Origin: Parastagonospora avenae f. sp. tritici 18332-5
Lineage: Eukaryota > Ascomycota > Dothideomycetes > Pleosporales > Phaeosphaeriaceae
DNA: 64,000 bases
Reading direction: 5' to 3'
Assembly (NCBI GenBank): GCA_022559985.1
Contig: JAFJTR010000010.1
Span: 434,001 to 498,000, forward strand
Below, piece after piece: positions 43,453 through 55,900 of this stretch. The notes below the pieces were generated by a model, which was not told the DNA's origin, ran no database searches, and saw only the letters and a program-made list of their open reading frames with translations. Within the stretch, counting starts at the first letter, position 1. Every line of letters begins with the position of its first letter. A program made the translations under genes and the position numbers.

Positions 43453-46148
43453 CTAGTAAACCATCTGCATTTCCAGTGCTTGCACACCACCAGTAGCCAT
43501 TGATGGTGAGGCAGATCCGGATCGAGACGACATAGCGTCTTCGTAGCCAACGAGGGCTTGCGAGTGTAGCTTGAAGGCTTCACCCATAAGCTTGGTGATA
43601 CTGGATGGAGTTAGCATGAAGTTGATAAAAATGACAATAGAGTTGTGAACATACCCCCAAACAACAACTTCGTCGATCATGCTGCCCCAGAGTCGGGCAA
43701 CAGTGGAGCTCAATTTTGCGCCATAAACGTCGACAGAATCATCGTCGAACAGGTTACGGAGCTTGTTGTACATAGCCAGCTCCTCCTCGGTAGCAGGCTC
43801 CTCATCATGCTCGAGGCGGTAGAGCCACAAGGTAAGAATAACCATGAGATCCATGCCGGTGAGCGGGTGCTCGATGCTCCAGTTGGTAGCTGATGTGCGG
43901 GCGACCCAGCGGATGCCCTGCACTGCTGCAACCTCGATGCAGTCGAAGCATTCCTGGATGACCTTGATCATTTCTTGCGATCGCTGGACCTTGTCGCGGG
44001 CGTTGGTCATGGCCGCAGCAACTTCGTACGAATCGTGGTAGCGGAGTGCTTCCTGGATGGACTTCAAGTCGACTACAAGGCGGGCGCGAGTGTTGCGGTA
44101 GAGCGCCATGGCGTTGAAAATCAGAGGGTGGCCCTTGTGCGGGGCGCTCAACTGAACTACCACAGTCTCGGGCTCGCATAGCTCGAGCGACTTCTCCCAG
44201 GTCTCCAGAGCCAGACGAAGCTTGTACTCGGTGACCACATCTTGCAGAGCTTCTGGGCTGCGCTTGTGATACCAGACCTCGAGGAAGAGCGCGTTGATCA
44301 TCACGCGTGTTGCAAAGGCGCTATAACGAGCAGTCTCGCCCTGGAACAGATTGTCGTGGGCTTGGCGGAAGGTGATGATCTTCGACTGCTCAACGCTCTC
44401 GCGCCAGGCCTCGTCATCGGAGACTTCCATAGTCCACAGCGATTCTGATGATGGCAGTTCCAGTGTGTCAAACTCGTTGAAACCCATAGCCGGGGTGTGG
44501 TTGTAGGTCAAAGTCAAGAGTCCGAAGAAGATGTACACTGCATAGTATGTTCGCCGACACTGCTCGTCGACCACCCATTCCTGGTGGGTTGGCTGCGCGC
44601 CCTCACGGGCTTCTGTGCGGATCTTGAGCTCGTAGCGGTTTCCAGCAACCATATTGGCTAGCAAACTTTTGATCGAGCAGGCCCACTCTAGGCCCTTTGG
44701 GTCGCCACTCCAGCTGGAGAAGATCATGTTGAGCAGGGTGCTCTGCATAGTCCATAGCGGGCACTTACGGGAGCTAAAGTTCTCCTTGTTCTGCAGAAAC
44801 TGGTTGACAAGAACCTTGGATCCAATGTGCAGCATATAGGCCTGATCCTGATCGAAGATGTACAGGGCACCAATCGAAAGCACTGCGAGAAGAAGGGGCG
44901 CAGACACCTCGGTCGGGTTGAACGTCGCTGGATGCAGAAACGGTAGATGGTGGTGAAACAAGTCGAAGTATGTCTTGAGCAGGCGGTTCAGCGTGTTCAG
45001 GCTAGGCAGGTGGAAGGTCTCGAGGAGCGCATTCTCGCTATCGTACTGCTTGATGTTCTCGTAGATCCTTGCGCATTGGTCTTCCGACTCCAGCTGGGGA
45101 GCGCGCGTCATGGTCAGAGCCTGGCTGGGACCAGGCGACTTGCGGTAGTCGACGGGCGAGACAGGACCCAGCATTGACGGGTACGGCGAGAGTGCGCCAG
45201 GAGTTCCTAGGCCGTTGCCACCATCCATGGAGGGGAATGTAGGAGCCAGGGTGTCGTTACCGGACATTGTGCGTTCCATCAGCGGGGGGAGCTGGTGGGG
45301 GTGCGAGTTCAGTGCACTTCCGCGAGTGAAGGCTGAGGGCGACTTGCTCTCGGTCTGTGGCACCATCGAGTCCCTCCAGGGCATCTGGGGGAGCATGTTC
45401 TGGCCGGGCGCGGTGTAAGGCACAACGGGCTCCATCATAGACGGGCCTGTGGGCGAGATAATGGGCTCGGAGTGGTTTGGCACCATCTCGGGCTCTTGGC
45501 TTGCCATGGCTCGGTTGTGGAAGTCGGTCATCAGCATGGCGGCGGCCTCGATGTCGGCATCGACCATGTCTTCTTCATGTTCCTCTAGGTGAGCTGGTGC
45601 ATCGAGGATTGCGGCGGGCTTTGAAGGACCTGGGTCGGCTGTCTGTTTGTTGTTCGTCCGGCGCTTTTGCTCGCTGGACAGAGGCGCACCACCGTCCTTT
45701 GCATGAACTGTGCGGTCATGTCTCAGCAGCAGATCGCGGCGCACAAATGTACTTCGACATTTAGTACAACAAAATGGCCTTTCCTTTGTATCTGATGGTG
45801 TTGTCAGCGCGTCCAAGATATCGAGGCTCGTCGCAAAGTTGCAGGTGCAGGTGTTGAGGGGCATCTAGCAACAGCATGGCTGTCGATTTCCCCGCAGCGC
45901 GACCACCACGCGATGTCCCGCAGCAGTAAACAGCTACCCCGCCTCAAAACATCGAGCTCCATCGCGAACTGAGAGATGCACTTACGGGAACGTTCGTGAC
46001 GGCTGCGATGCTCGCTTCTGCTAAATGCGCGGCTGCAATATTGGCACCTACAGTTGTCAGTGATTTCTCGCATGCGCGATGCGTCGCCTTCTTACTTGTA
46101 CTTCTTTTCTGGAACCCGCGTGCCAGCAGGCGTCGATGTGCCGGCCAT
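43453..46148 (-). CDS. C2H2 zinc-finger transcription factor with Fungal_trans domain
   Basis: Exons are 46148-46096, 46047-45986, 45791-43655 and 43600-43453; introns are 48, 194 and 54 bp; the product is 799 aa. Splicing builds two adjacent C2H2 fingers: YKCQYCSRAFSRSEHRSRH, linker ERSHTKERP, then FCCTKCRSTFVRRDLLLRH. Introns cut before finger 1 and inside the inter-finger linker. A disordered Pro/Ser/Met stretch (about 90-290) and a Fungal_trans middle-homology region (about 310-600) follow. This is the Adr1/AmdX/Klf1-like architecture of nuclear regulators; the target pathway is unknown. The 54 bp last intron (GTATGT, CTAAC, CCAG) is stop-free and a multiple of three. The 194 bp intron contains an in-frame ATG at 45864 continuous with exon 3. 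Confidence 0.85.
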
Positions 46149-49100
46149 TTAGGCGGTTGTTACGGTGGTATGCGATCGTGGCCGAGTGTGGTTGATGCAG
46201 CGAGATGTCTCGACGGCCGTCGCGCGAGGGGCGTTAAAGCGTGTTGGTAGTGGGCGTGGAACGATGGCTCGCGAAATCTCTCATTCCGCGGAATTGCACA
46301 CGAGGGATAGCTAGGAGTCGGTAGAGGGATGATACAGATATGCGACGGCGCGGTACAGATGCGCCCGCAGTTGATGAAGCGTGGGGACGGTGATGGGATG
46401 GGACTCGGAAGCTGCGCGGAATAAAGGAGGGAGAGGGGCGCTCAAGGCGGGCACTCGACCTCTCGACGAGCGCCCGTGCTTTGAGCCTCACACCAGCCAT
46501 CCACCCCTGCCGTCTGTCGCTCCGAAAGTGTGAATATTACACTTCGAATGCCACCGTTGCGTTCCAATTACGCGCTGTTAATAATACGCCTTTAATTGCC
46601 ACGCTTTTCTTTTGCGCCGCGGAGTGCGTCGCTCTTGCCCTACCAGCTCGACCGAGCAAGGCACGGTGTTCATCACATTGCTTGCCATACATCCAATCCT
46701 CCATCAACACTCAACCCCCTCACCATCACAACACATTGCTGGACCGTCCCGGGGCCTCTGTGGAGCAACTGACGCTGCTAGTACCTGGCAACCCGCTGTC
46801 CAACCGCTCTTCCACCTTTGGAGGAAAGTCGCCGTGCTACGTCCCGTCGGCGGAGAACTGGCCTGCTCAACGACTAGCTGTCACACCGAGGTCAAGAAAG
46901 AGCGGTAAACACCTGTCAAACTACTCTCTACCTTTACCTCTTGAAGGCGTAGTCTGCGCTGCGCTACTTATCAGATGCATCGAGTGCATACGAGCACTCA
47001 CCGCCTCACTTTTGCCGACCGTTCCATACACAGCTTCTTCAATGTTACTGACACACACACGACGTGCCACCACCACCCCTCTTCTGCTGGTCTGTGTCCA
47101 TGACGGAGGGGCGTGAAAAAGGGGTACCCCCCTCGTCTTCTGGAATGACATGACGAAACGAGGGCGTGCCACGTCCGTCCTCTGATCGGAAGTTGCGCGA
47201 TCGCCCTTGTCATTCTGGAAATTAGTTCGAGGAATCTGTTCCTGGAAACTGGACCCATACATGCGGGCTAAGTCCCGTCCCCCGCGACCCCACTTGGCTC
47301 CGGTCCATGGCTGCGTCAGAATGTTAGTGGATATGCGGCAGCTTCTAAGTCCAGGTCGCGCTCTGCAGCTGCGAATGTGGATGCATTCGCTAAAAACGCA
47401 GCGGTCGTGAAAACCTCTCTGATAATCAAATGGTATCCTCATCGGGCAACAGCCTGACACCGACAAGTACTCAACGAGGGGCACAACGCTCGCGCTAGAT
47501 ATGAGGTGGCTGGTAAGGCAGGGATACACTCGACGGGGACTGCGGATTACGGAATAACCGAGCGACGGCGCACGGTTGACTCAGTCACATCCAGACCAAC
47601 GAGACTCGTTTCGTGTGACTGTTCGACCCTCTGCATGGAGGAACGCGAGACATGCGTTTCTTGAAGAGTCGCTCGACCTCTGTCCGGATTCTATACACTG
47701 TCGGCGTGTCAGGAAGCCAAGGCTGTCTAACTCCAAGACTTTTGGAGCACCTTATGGCGTGCTAATAAGCGATCGAAGCTGTTCAGGCTCTCACATAGCA
47801 AACCAGGTGGTGTCTCATAGTACTCAGAGTTCCTCCAGGCCTACGCGTGCCGCCGACGAAACTAGACCAGCTAAACAGCCGCGCATATAGGTATTTGCCG
47901 TTATGTCATGCAAGAGCTAGCAGAGGACAATCTACCTTACCAAGCAGTTGAGGTGCAGGGAAGATGCACGCTAGCTCTCCCTTCTTCCTTCGAATTATCG
48001 TTGACCAAGAGCGACGTACAAGGAGCTCGCACATGCACTTGAAAACGACTACATCTGCTCCGTGTAAAAGGTCTCGGCTGCTCCTATATGTTCACTGTGG
48101 CTTCTAGTATCAGGCCTAACAATAATTTGCAATCGCACCGGAATTCTCTTACCTGAACGTCACATCCGAAAACCCTTCAGGATATCATAAGTCGCGCATC
48201 AGAAGTACTAAAGTGTAGCACGATTTCTTTCAGTACTTTGTAACTTTCTGTTGGCCATGGCCAGATACTACGAAACCCTCTAGGCAAATCGATTAGCGGC
48301 CATAAAATGTTGCTGGTACGGCAATCGAGTAATGCATGGAGGCGTCACTTCCGAAGCACCTCGTGTTTTGCTTGGTATTTCCCAAGGAAACATACATCTG
48401 CTACATCAGCGATCGAGCTCTTGAGCGTATTACAAGATAACGTGATATGGCAGGACGGCGCATGCAGAACACGCGATGGCTGCATGTGATATTAGGGTAA
48501 AGGAGACCTGGGAACTACGCAATTCCGACGACATCAGGGTGAGCTAATATAGGCGGTTTCAATAATGCCGTTCGCCCGCTGAGTGCGAGCATACTGCTGG
48601 GGAAAGCGAGGGCCAGACGTTCTGAAGAGTGGGGTGGCGTGACCGTTACGCATCTGGACCCTGAAGTCAACCTTGAACTGAATTCACAAGAGTGGGATCG
48701 AGGATTATTCTCAAGACATTTGGACAGACCTCCGGTATCCCACGCCATTACATACTCAGGTCTGTCAATCAAAGTCGGTGAAGAAGACGTAACTCTTGCC
48801 TAATCTGTTCGTACAGATCAGATCCCTTTCACGTCCAGGTCACGACTACGGAAGAATTCCTCCGACTTGAAGGACCTTGACCGCCTCATAAGCTGGAGCG
48901 ACGTGAGGAAGCTCGACCAAAGTTGGTTTCTTACCTAAGTAGTACGATGATGATGGTACCTGCGTAATGCTGACATCGCGCCGCCGTTCCTCTCTTCACA
49001 TCACCTGCTCACCACGCGCTCGCAAACACTTCTATTTCTTACTTGTCCTTCACCTCCTCCATAAGCTTACAGCCCAAGCTTCGTCAGACCTTCCCTCGGA

Positions 49101-49461
49101 TTCTCCCGTCACCTGCATCATCTGCTCCACTGTTCTTAGACTACGCACTCTCTACCGCCGTGTTGTATATGTCGCCAAGCACCACTCACCGTACGTTTCG
49201 TGTCGGAATATGCACATGTGCATGTAAAGCTGCCTCGTTTGGATGTGGTTTGTTCTAGCTCTGCCTTGTTTGGAGCAGTCTTCGGCGCCGATGAGTGCAT
49301 GCACGCAGCTGCGTGGCATCATCCGCAAACTGTCGCGCGTCAGCCGCGGATAGCATCAACGGTCAACGGCGTTTAAATCTGACGGCCACAACGTGGAGAT
49401 GTAAACACATCGAGTCAGTATATATTGGGGTCGCGAACTTGACCTTTGATTCAGAACCAAA
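46149..49461. other. Large gene-free stretch, 3.3 kb
   Basis: The longest frames (about 200 codons near 46481-47529 on both strands) overlap each other, lack motifs and are rejected. It includes the promoter of the zinc-finger gene and, at its right end, that of the D-amino-acid oxidase. It may hold long leaders or non-coding RNA. Confidence 0.45.
49419..49425 (+). promoter_or_regulatory. TATA-like box of the D-amino-acid oxidase gene
   Basis: A GTATATATT run about 40 bp before the ATG at 49462. Confidence 0.4.
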
Positions 49462-50793
49462 ATGGCGGCGATGCAATACAGACCGAAAGATGGACTTGTC
49501 TACGGACGCGATTTGTCCGCGGGACCCACTGCGCTACATGGGCCGACGATTTCTTCTCCACATATCTTGATCATTGGCGGAGGTGTCACGGGCCTGGTGA
49601 ATGCGTGGCTGTTGCTCGACAAAGGCTACCACGTTACGATTCTTTCTAAGGAGTGGGCGACATATGGCAAGACGCAACGGTTGACTTCACAGATTGCAGG
49701 CGCGCTGTGGGAATTCCCTCCGGCGGTTTGTGGACAGCACACTGATGCAATTTCGCTCCAGCGCTCGAAGCCATGGGCGATGGTGTCGTATCATATCTGG
49801 GATGCGATCGCGGGGACGGAGGGTCTTGCGGAGCGGGCGGGCGTCAAGATGAGGAAAGCGGACTTCTTCTTCCCAGGACCGCTGGAAGGGGATGAGGTGC
49901 AGATGGCGAGGATGGAAGAGATCAAGGCACAAGGGATTCGAGGGTTTCGACGGGATCCAGCTCTCGTTCAAGAACGCCGTGTGGAAGCTTCATACGGCGC
50001 AGTCGATGCGTACGAACACCTCGCGCCCGTTATCGATACGGATGTGTGCATGACATTCCTCAAAGACCTCATCACATCCAAAGGCGCCAGACTCATCACA
50101 CGAACCATCCGCGGCGACCTTTTCGACCAGGAAGCGTCTCTACTAGCCGAGTTCTCCGCAGAAGTCATCATCAACTGCACCGGACTAGCAGCCAACGAGC
50201 TGGCAAGCGACAAACTGTGCTATCCCATCCGCGGCGGACTGATCCGCGTCATCAACGACGGCATCGACTTCCCGAAGCTGAACCAATGTCTTATCGTGTC
50301 TGCGGACGCGGTGCACGACTCGAATGAAATCGTCTTCCTGGTTCCAAGGAACGATAATATACTGCTTATCGGTGGGATCGCCGAGCCCAACGAGGCTTCA
50401 CTCGACTTGACGCTCGACTCGCCTATCATCAAGCGCATGCGAGCCCGCTGTGAAGCGTTCCTTCCAGATCTTAAGAGCGCCCGAGTCGACCCGGAGTATC
50501 CAGTAGCTCAAGGACTGCGACCATTCCGCCCAAAGAATGTGCGTGTAGAGCGCGAACTGCGATCACATCCTGGAGGAAGGGTCAGTCGGATCGTGCACAA
50601 CTACGGGCATGGCGGTTCTGGGTGGACGTTGTCGTTTGGATGTGCCGGCGATGTTCTCACACTGGTAGAAGGGGCACTGCTGAACATCAGTTCAAGACCG
50701 GTGACGATGGAGACGGTATTGTCAGGTTTGCACACCGAAGTCATGAGGAACAAGATATCCATGAGCTTGCCAGCCATTCGGGCGAAACTATAG
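49462..50793 (+). CDS. D-amino-acid oxidase family flavoprotein, peroxisomal
   Basis: A single exon of 443 aa from ATG 49462. It oxidises D-amino acids (or D-aspartate) to keto acids with release of ammonia and H2O2. The FAD-binding start is HILIIGGGVTGLVNAWLLL (about residues 34-52). The DAO signature near the C-terminus, IVHNYGHGGSGWTLSFGCA, is intact. The protein ends in AKL, a PTS1 peroxisomal signal that fits the H2O2 product. It is longer than classical DAO (about 345-360), with an N-terminal extension and an insertion. A second ATG three codons in is also possible. Confidence 0.88.
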   Translation: MAAMQYRPKDGLVYGRDLSAGPTALHGPTISSPHILIIGGGVTGLVNAWLLLDKGYHVTILSKEWATYGKTQRLTSQIAGALWEFPPAVCGQHTDAISLQRSKPWAMVSYHIWDAIAGTEGLAERAGVKMRKADFFFPGPLEGDEVQMARMEEIKAQGIRGFRRDPALVQERRVEASYGAVDAYEHLAPVIDTDVCMTFLKDLITSKGARLITRTIRGDLFDQEASLLAEFSAEVIINCTGLAANELASDKLCYPIRGGLIRVINDGIDFPKLNQCLIVSADAVHDSNEIVFLVPRNDNILLIGGIAEPNEASLDLTLDSPIIKRMRARCEAFLPDLKSARVDPEYPVAQGLRPFRPKNVRVERELRSHPGGRVSRIVHNYGHGGSGWTLSFGCAGDVLTLVEGALLNISSRPVTMETVLSGLHTEVMRNKISMSLPAIRAKL

Positions 50794-52963
50794 ATTACGT
50801 AAAGGACTACCTGTTGCGCATATAGATACACGATATTAAATGATTACTCGACCTCTACAAACTTGACATTATTTCCAGGGAGTATATCCAGGATGGCAGT
50901 CTAGACAATTTCAACCCGCCGGGAATATCGCACGCTCTTCGGTCTCGGTGCTACATCCAGTTCATCAGGATTTCAGCAGTAAGCAGGAAAGTTGAACCCA
51001 CAAAAAAATGCCCCGCTCAACCAACACGTCGGGGCCTGCCCTGTGATCCCTGAAAGCGTGGCCTGCAAGCTAAGGCATCGCTTATGCCAGCTGCTCACCG
51101 TCATCTCAAGCTGCTTCGCTCAAGCATGTAATGAAATGCAGCCTCATATTCCCACATCGTACCATCGCAGCAATGCTTCCGCGTTTCTCAGCAGAGGGGC
51201 GTTCGCATCACTTTCGGTTTCCCCGCGCTAGAACACATTTGCTGCGCGGAGGGCCCGTGGTTTCAATGGGATTCAAATGGAGGTCCGTCCGCGTCGAAAA
51301 GACGGCTCGCGCCCGCTTGCCGTGTAATCAGCCGGGCCGAGCGAACAAGGCAGTCATCCGCGGCGGTGAAGGTCGCAGCAGTGTGCAGAGATATTTTTCA
51401 AGGACCTGCGCGGTCCACCGGGGCAGTTTGCATGGTAGGTATCCTCGGTGCTGCGCGCAGACCGGAAACTGAGGTCGAGCTTGTTCCGACTTCCTTGACG
51501 TATGCAAAACACGTTCCTACAAATAGCTCGCGGTGCAGTGACATTCCGATGGAACCCCCACGACGTAGTTCGAAGTTTCCCACGTGTGCTGTGCAGCAAG
51601 ATAACGATTCGTCAGAGCTATCTCCTTTGATAAAATACCTACGCGGGAGGGAGATTCTGATGATGGTGGGCCTGCCGCTACTGATGCCGGTTGTCTCACG
51701 ATTCAGAAAGAAATGTCCGCCGTCCGCTTCCACGCGATAGCACCAAGCGAGTTTTAGGTATCAGAGGGGGGCGCTAGGTCCTAGGAGACTTCGAGTGCGC
51801 TTCCATCGGGCCTTCTCCCTTCATGTGGCAGGAGGAGATCCTGCACGCTCTGCTTGGAAGCCTCAGCGCAGATCCAGTGTAAGATTTAAAGGCGCATTTT
51901 CTTGGGAAAGCTGGGAATGAGGGTGCGGAGTGTATCAGAGGTGCACCGATTGAGCGCGCGAGACGTGCTTTTTTCTTCAAGTCCGTTATCGTCGTGTTGC
52001 ACATGTAACGTAGCAGGTCGAGGGTGCAGGCAAGCGGTGTCACGGTGCTGGATGACTTACAGACGGCCTGGCGGATCCCCATGAAGGTGAAACGAGTCAC
52101 GCACCGTGGCTCTAGAAGTGTAGAGTCACCTCAGGCCCCACCAACCTCAGGTGATGCTAGGTAGCTTACTGGCGTGTTGAGGATCGAGATATTGGAGTCG
52201 GTGGGGTTCGCACGGTGCTCTTGCAACTCTCTGCGAGGAATAATCCGCAGACAGACGGCCGGGCCGGGCAAGGCCTCACCAGCTTTGATGGCGCCAAGTA
52301 GTCGGATAGACAATGAGATGAGCAAGGCAGTGCTGTACATAGGCTACCAGCTAGATTGCCGTGTAAATGTCGGGTGCGGGAATGCTTGGATGTGGACATG
52401 CATGTGCTTCATTAATACTGCGGCACTAAGTCGAAGGACTCTGGAACCTTGCAAGGTGGAAGGTAGGATCTGATCACGTGCTGCTTAGCTACTCCAACTC
52501 CACCTCAGGGCTGCAGTCAGGGTCTTTCACACAACAATCCCCTCTGCTCGACCACACTGAAGCATTTGCAGCAGCGCGTGTGCTGCGGACTTCTATTCGC
52601 TGCGTTGTCTTGCAAGGCGCAAAGTGAGGGGCGTCCCGCCGCCAATAACATCGTCCTCGCTCGCCTCCACCCTGGCTCCATACTGGTCACCCACCGCGAA
52701 GTCAACCGCGTCGTAACAAGAGCCGCCGACCTCTGGATTTTTTACGGGCGCGAGATACGAAGGGCCTCTTAGCCTGAAGGTGTCGGGCGGCACTTTGCCT
52801 TTGGCCATCCCTCTGCCTCCCGTCCGAGACGAGACGAGACGAAAAGGCGGTCGCAGCGCACCTACACCGACACCTACACCTCCCACCGCCAGCCCCCTCT
52901 GGCTTCGCGCTTGCAACAGAGGAGTCATCTACTGGAGAAGGGTGCTTCTTCCCTCGCGGTGCG
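50794..52963. other. Intergenic, 2.2 kb
   Basis: Between the D-amino-acid oxidase and the Ras GEF, both plus strand. No conserved frame is seen; the right end is probably a long GEF leader. Confidence 0.5.
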
Positions 52964-55900
52964 ATGAGTTCCTTTACCAACACCACCTCGCCGGGAGGCA
53001 TGTACGTGAGGGCACTCTACGACTACGAAGCAGATGGTTAGTACTTTGGATACCTCCTTTCACGCCCTCAAGCATGTGCTAACTAATCGAACGATCGCAC
53101 AAGTTTATCGTTTCGCCAAGGAGAAATCATACAGGTCATTACGCAGCTGGAGAGCGGCTGGTGGGACGGAGTCATCAACGGCGTGCGCGGCTGGTTCCCC
53201 AGCAACTACTGCGCCGTTGTGCAGCGCCCGAGTGACGAAGCAGAAGAGGACAGGAACGGCGCAGACGCAGACGACGATCACGATGCACAGTCGCTGGGCG
53301 GCACCGACTACACCAACTCGGACACGGAGTCGCTGAGCGGCAACGACACCATCCTGCCCATCGAGCGCAATGGCGCCGCGAATAGCAGCAGCAAGGAGGA
53401 GGAAGCCGCCTTCTGGATACCCCAGGCCACGCCCGACGGCCGCTTGTTCTACTTCAACACATTGACGGGCGTCAGCACAATGGAGCTGCCCCTGGAGTCG
53501 CCCTCGCCCAACGAGAGCGGCCCCCGCGACCGCGTCAACGTCTTCATACCAGAGTCGTCGAGGCCGCCGCCTGAGATGCTAGCTTCCGGCTACAGCGTCG
53601 AGGACACGGACGACGAGACATCGGCATCAGAGTTTGAGGGGCACACAGCACATGGCTCCTACAGCTCAATGGTAAGCAGTGCGCCGGCAGCACCGCGAGC
53701 AAAAGCTAACCGAGTCATACAGCACACACGACAGCGGCTGTCCGACGGTGTCTCGCCGGCAACCTCCATGGAGTCGATGAACGGCGGCTTCTCATCGCGG
53801 TCCCACGAGCCCAACGGTATGACGAGCTTCTCGGCTGCTGCCATGCCCCCGATCGGTACCACGGCCACCTCCTTCGCGAACAATCCAGCGGGCGGCCCGC
53901 CCACTTCTGCGCAGTCGCGCAAGTTCTACGACGACGTCAACCCCGTGCCGCTGACGTGGAACAGAATGGTTGAGGACATGCGCCGGGCCATTGAGCGCTA
54001 CAGACAGGCCATTAATAACAGTGCCCGCTCAGAGTTTGTGAAACGGGCTGAGGACATATCAGACCATTTGCGTCTGTTGCTCGCAGCAGGTTCTGGCACC
54101 ACCGACAACCACTCTGGCAACCCCTCCATCATTTCCACCAACAAGGCCCTCTACCCGCACTTCCGTGAAACCATGTCCCGCTTCTCGAAACTCGTCCTCT
54201 CCTCGCACATCGCAGCCTCCGATTTCCCGCCACCGGATTCGTACTCCAAGTGTCTGAAAGAGGCAGATGGTGTGTTAAATGGCGTGTATGGCTTTGTGGA
54301 AGTGGCTCGGCAGCAGCGTGGAGAAGAAATTCCTCGCCTGGTACCGGGCTTCATTGTTGGCAGCAATGTCGGCGGAAGCTGGAATTCGAACGGTGTAAAC
54401 ATCCGAGACCCTAACTCGTCCACGTCCTTTATAGATCAGGATGATTACGACTCGTTCGTGGAGCCCACCGTTAAGCTGGATTCGCGAATCTTGGAGAGGC
54501 TGGAGGACATCAAGAGACTCATAGTATCAAGTCTGCGACGACTCGAAGAGCAGCTGGTTGTTCGCGACAAGGTTGTTTCCCACCAGCGGCATCAGGTGAT
54601 TGGCGACCACGTTTGCAATGCCGCAGTCAAGGTGCTCGAAGTTTGCCGACCGTGGATCTCGACCGTTGAATCAATCAACCTATCCTCGCTCGATTCACCA
54701 TTGCAAGCGCAACAGCTCAACGAGTTCAGCATTCACAAGCAAAAGGCGTACGATATGGTCTCAGAACTCGTGATTGTGTGCCAAGGAGTCGCTGCGCCTC
54801 TTGGAGACGAATGGGCAGAACTCCGAGGAGACTCGCTCGAGGACCGCATCAATGCTGTTCGGAACGTGTCCCGTGACTTGGAAGCAACTGTTGCTCAGCA
54901 ATACGGACTTCTGCATGCTCTCTCCGACGCAGTGCCACTGGCAGACATTGTCCCACGCACTGATCCACGAAGGAACACTGACTCCGAAGTGCCTGGTCCT
55001 ACCCACACTCGCGGACCTTCGTCTTCAGAAAGGCCATTACTTGGGAATATGAACAAATCACAAACATACTCCGAGGGCATTGTGCTGGATGAAACCGAGA
55101 GGAAGCCGTCACGCCCGAACAACAGCAACAAGCCTAATAAGTTCTTCGGCGAGGTGGTCCCAGTGTTCCCCACAGCGGTCATGGAAGAAACACCAGAGTA
55201 TCTCAAGCTTGACCACGAAGGTGAGATCTCATACGACCACAAAGTAGTGCCTCCTGCATTGCGCGGAGGTACTCTGGCAGGTCTCGTAGAACAACTCACA
55301 AGACACGATCGTCTCGACCCAGCATTCAACAACACCTTCCTCCTGACCTACCGTTCATTCACCACCGCAGGCGAGCTATTCGAAATGCTAGTCAAGAGAT
55401 GGAGTATACAGCCACCGCACGGCATTGCCAAGGAAGATTACCAGACCTGGGTAGACAAGAAGCAGAAACCTATCAGGTTCCGTGTTGTTAATATTCTCAA
55501 GAGTTGGTTCGACAACTACTGGATGGAGGGCAACGACGAAGAGGCCCGCATTCTAATTCAGAGAGTCTACAACTTCGCAAAGGACCATGTGGCCACGACC
55601 AGCACCCCTGGAGCAGGCCCTCTCATGACATCTGTCGAGCAGCGATCGCGTGGGCCCGACATGCCAACGAAGCGCTTGGTCCCCACCCTCAATGCGCAGA
55701 CCCCACAGCCAATTCTACCAAAGCACATGAAGAAGCTGAAATTTCTCGACATTGACGCAACGGAGTTCGCTCGTCAACTTACGACGATCGAATCCAGGCT
55801 GTACGGCAAAATCCGACCAACCGAGTGTCTTAACAAGACGTGGCAGAAGAAGCTTGCTCCTGGCGAGCCTGACCCTGCCGCTAACGTCAAGGCATTGATT

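Noticed and set aside
45804..46073. Start of the zinc-finger gene at ATG 46071-46073
   Set aside because: An acceptor (CTGTAG) directly before the finger and an upstream exon ending in a matching GTAAGA donor give a complete finger and a better start at 46148.
46481..47529. Overlapping frames of about 200 codons on both strands
   Set aside because: They overlap, have no motif, and look like low-complexity promoter DNA.
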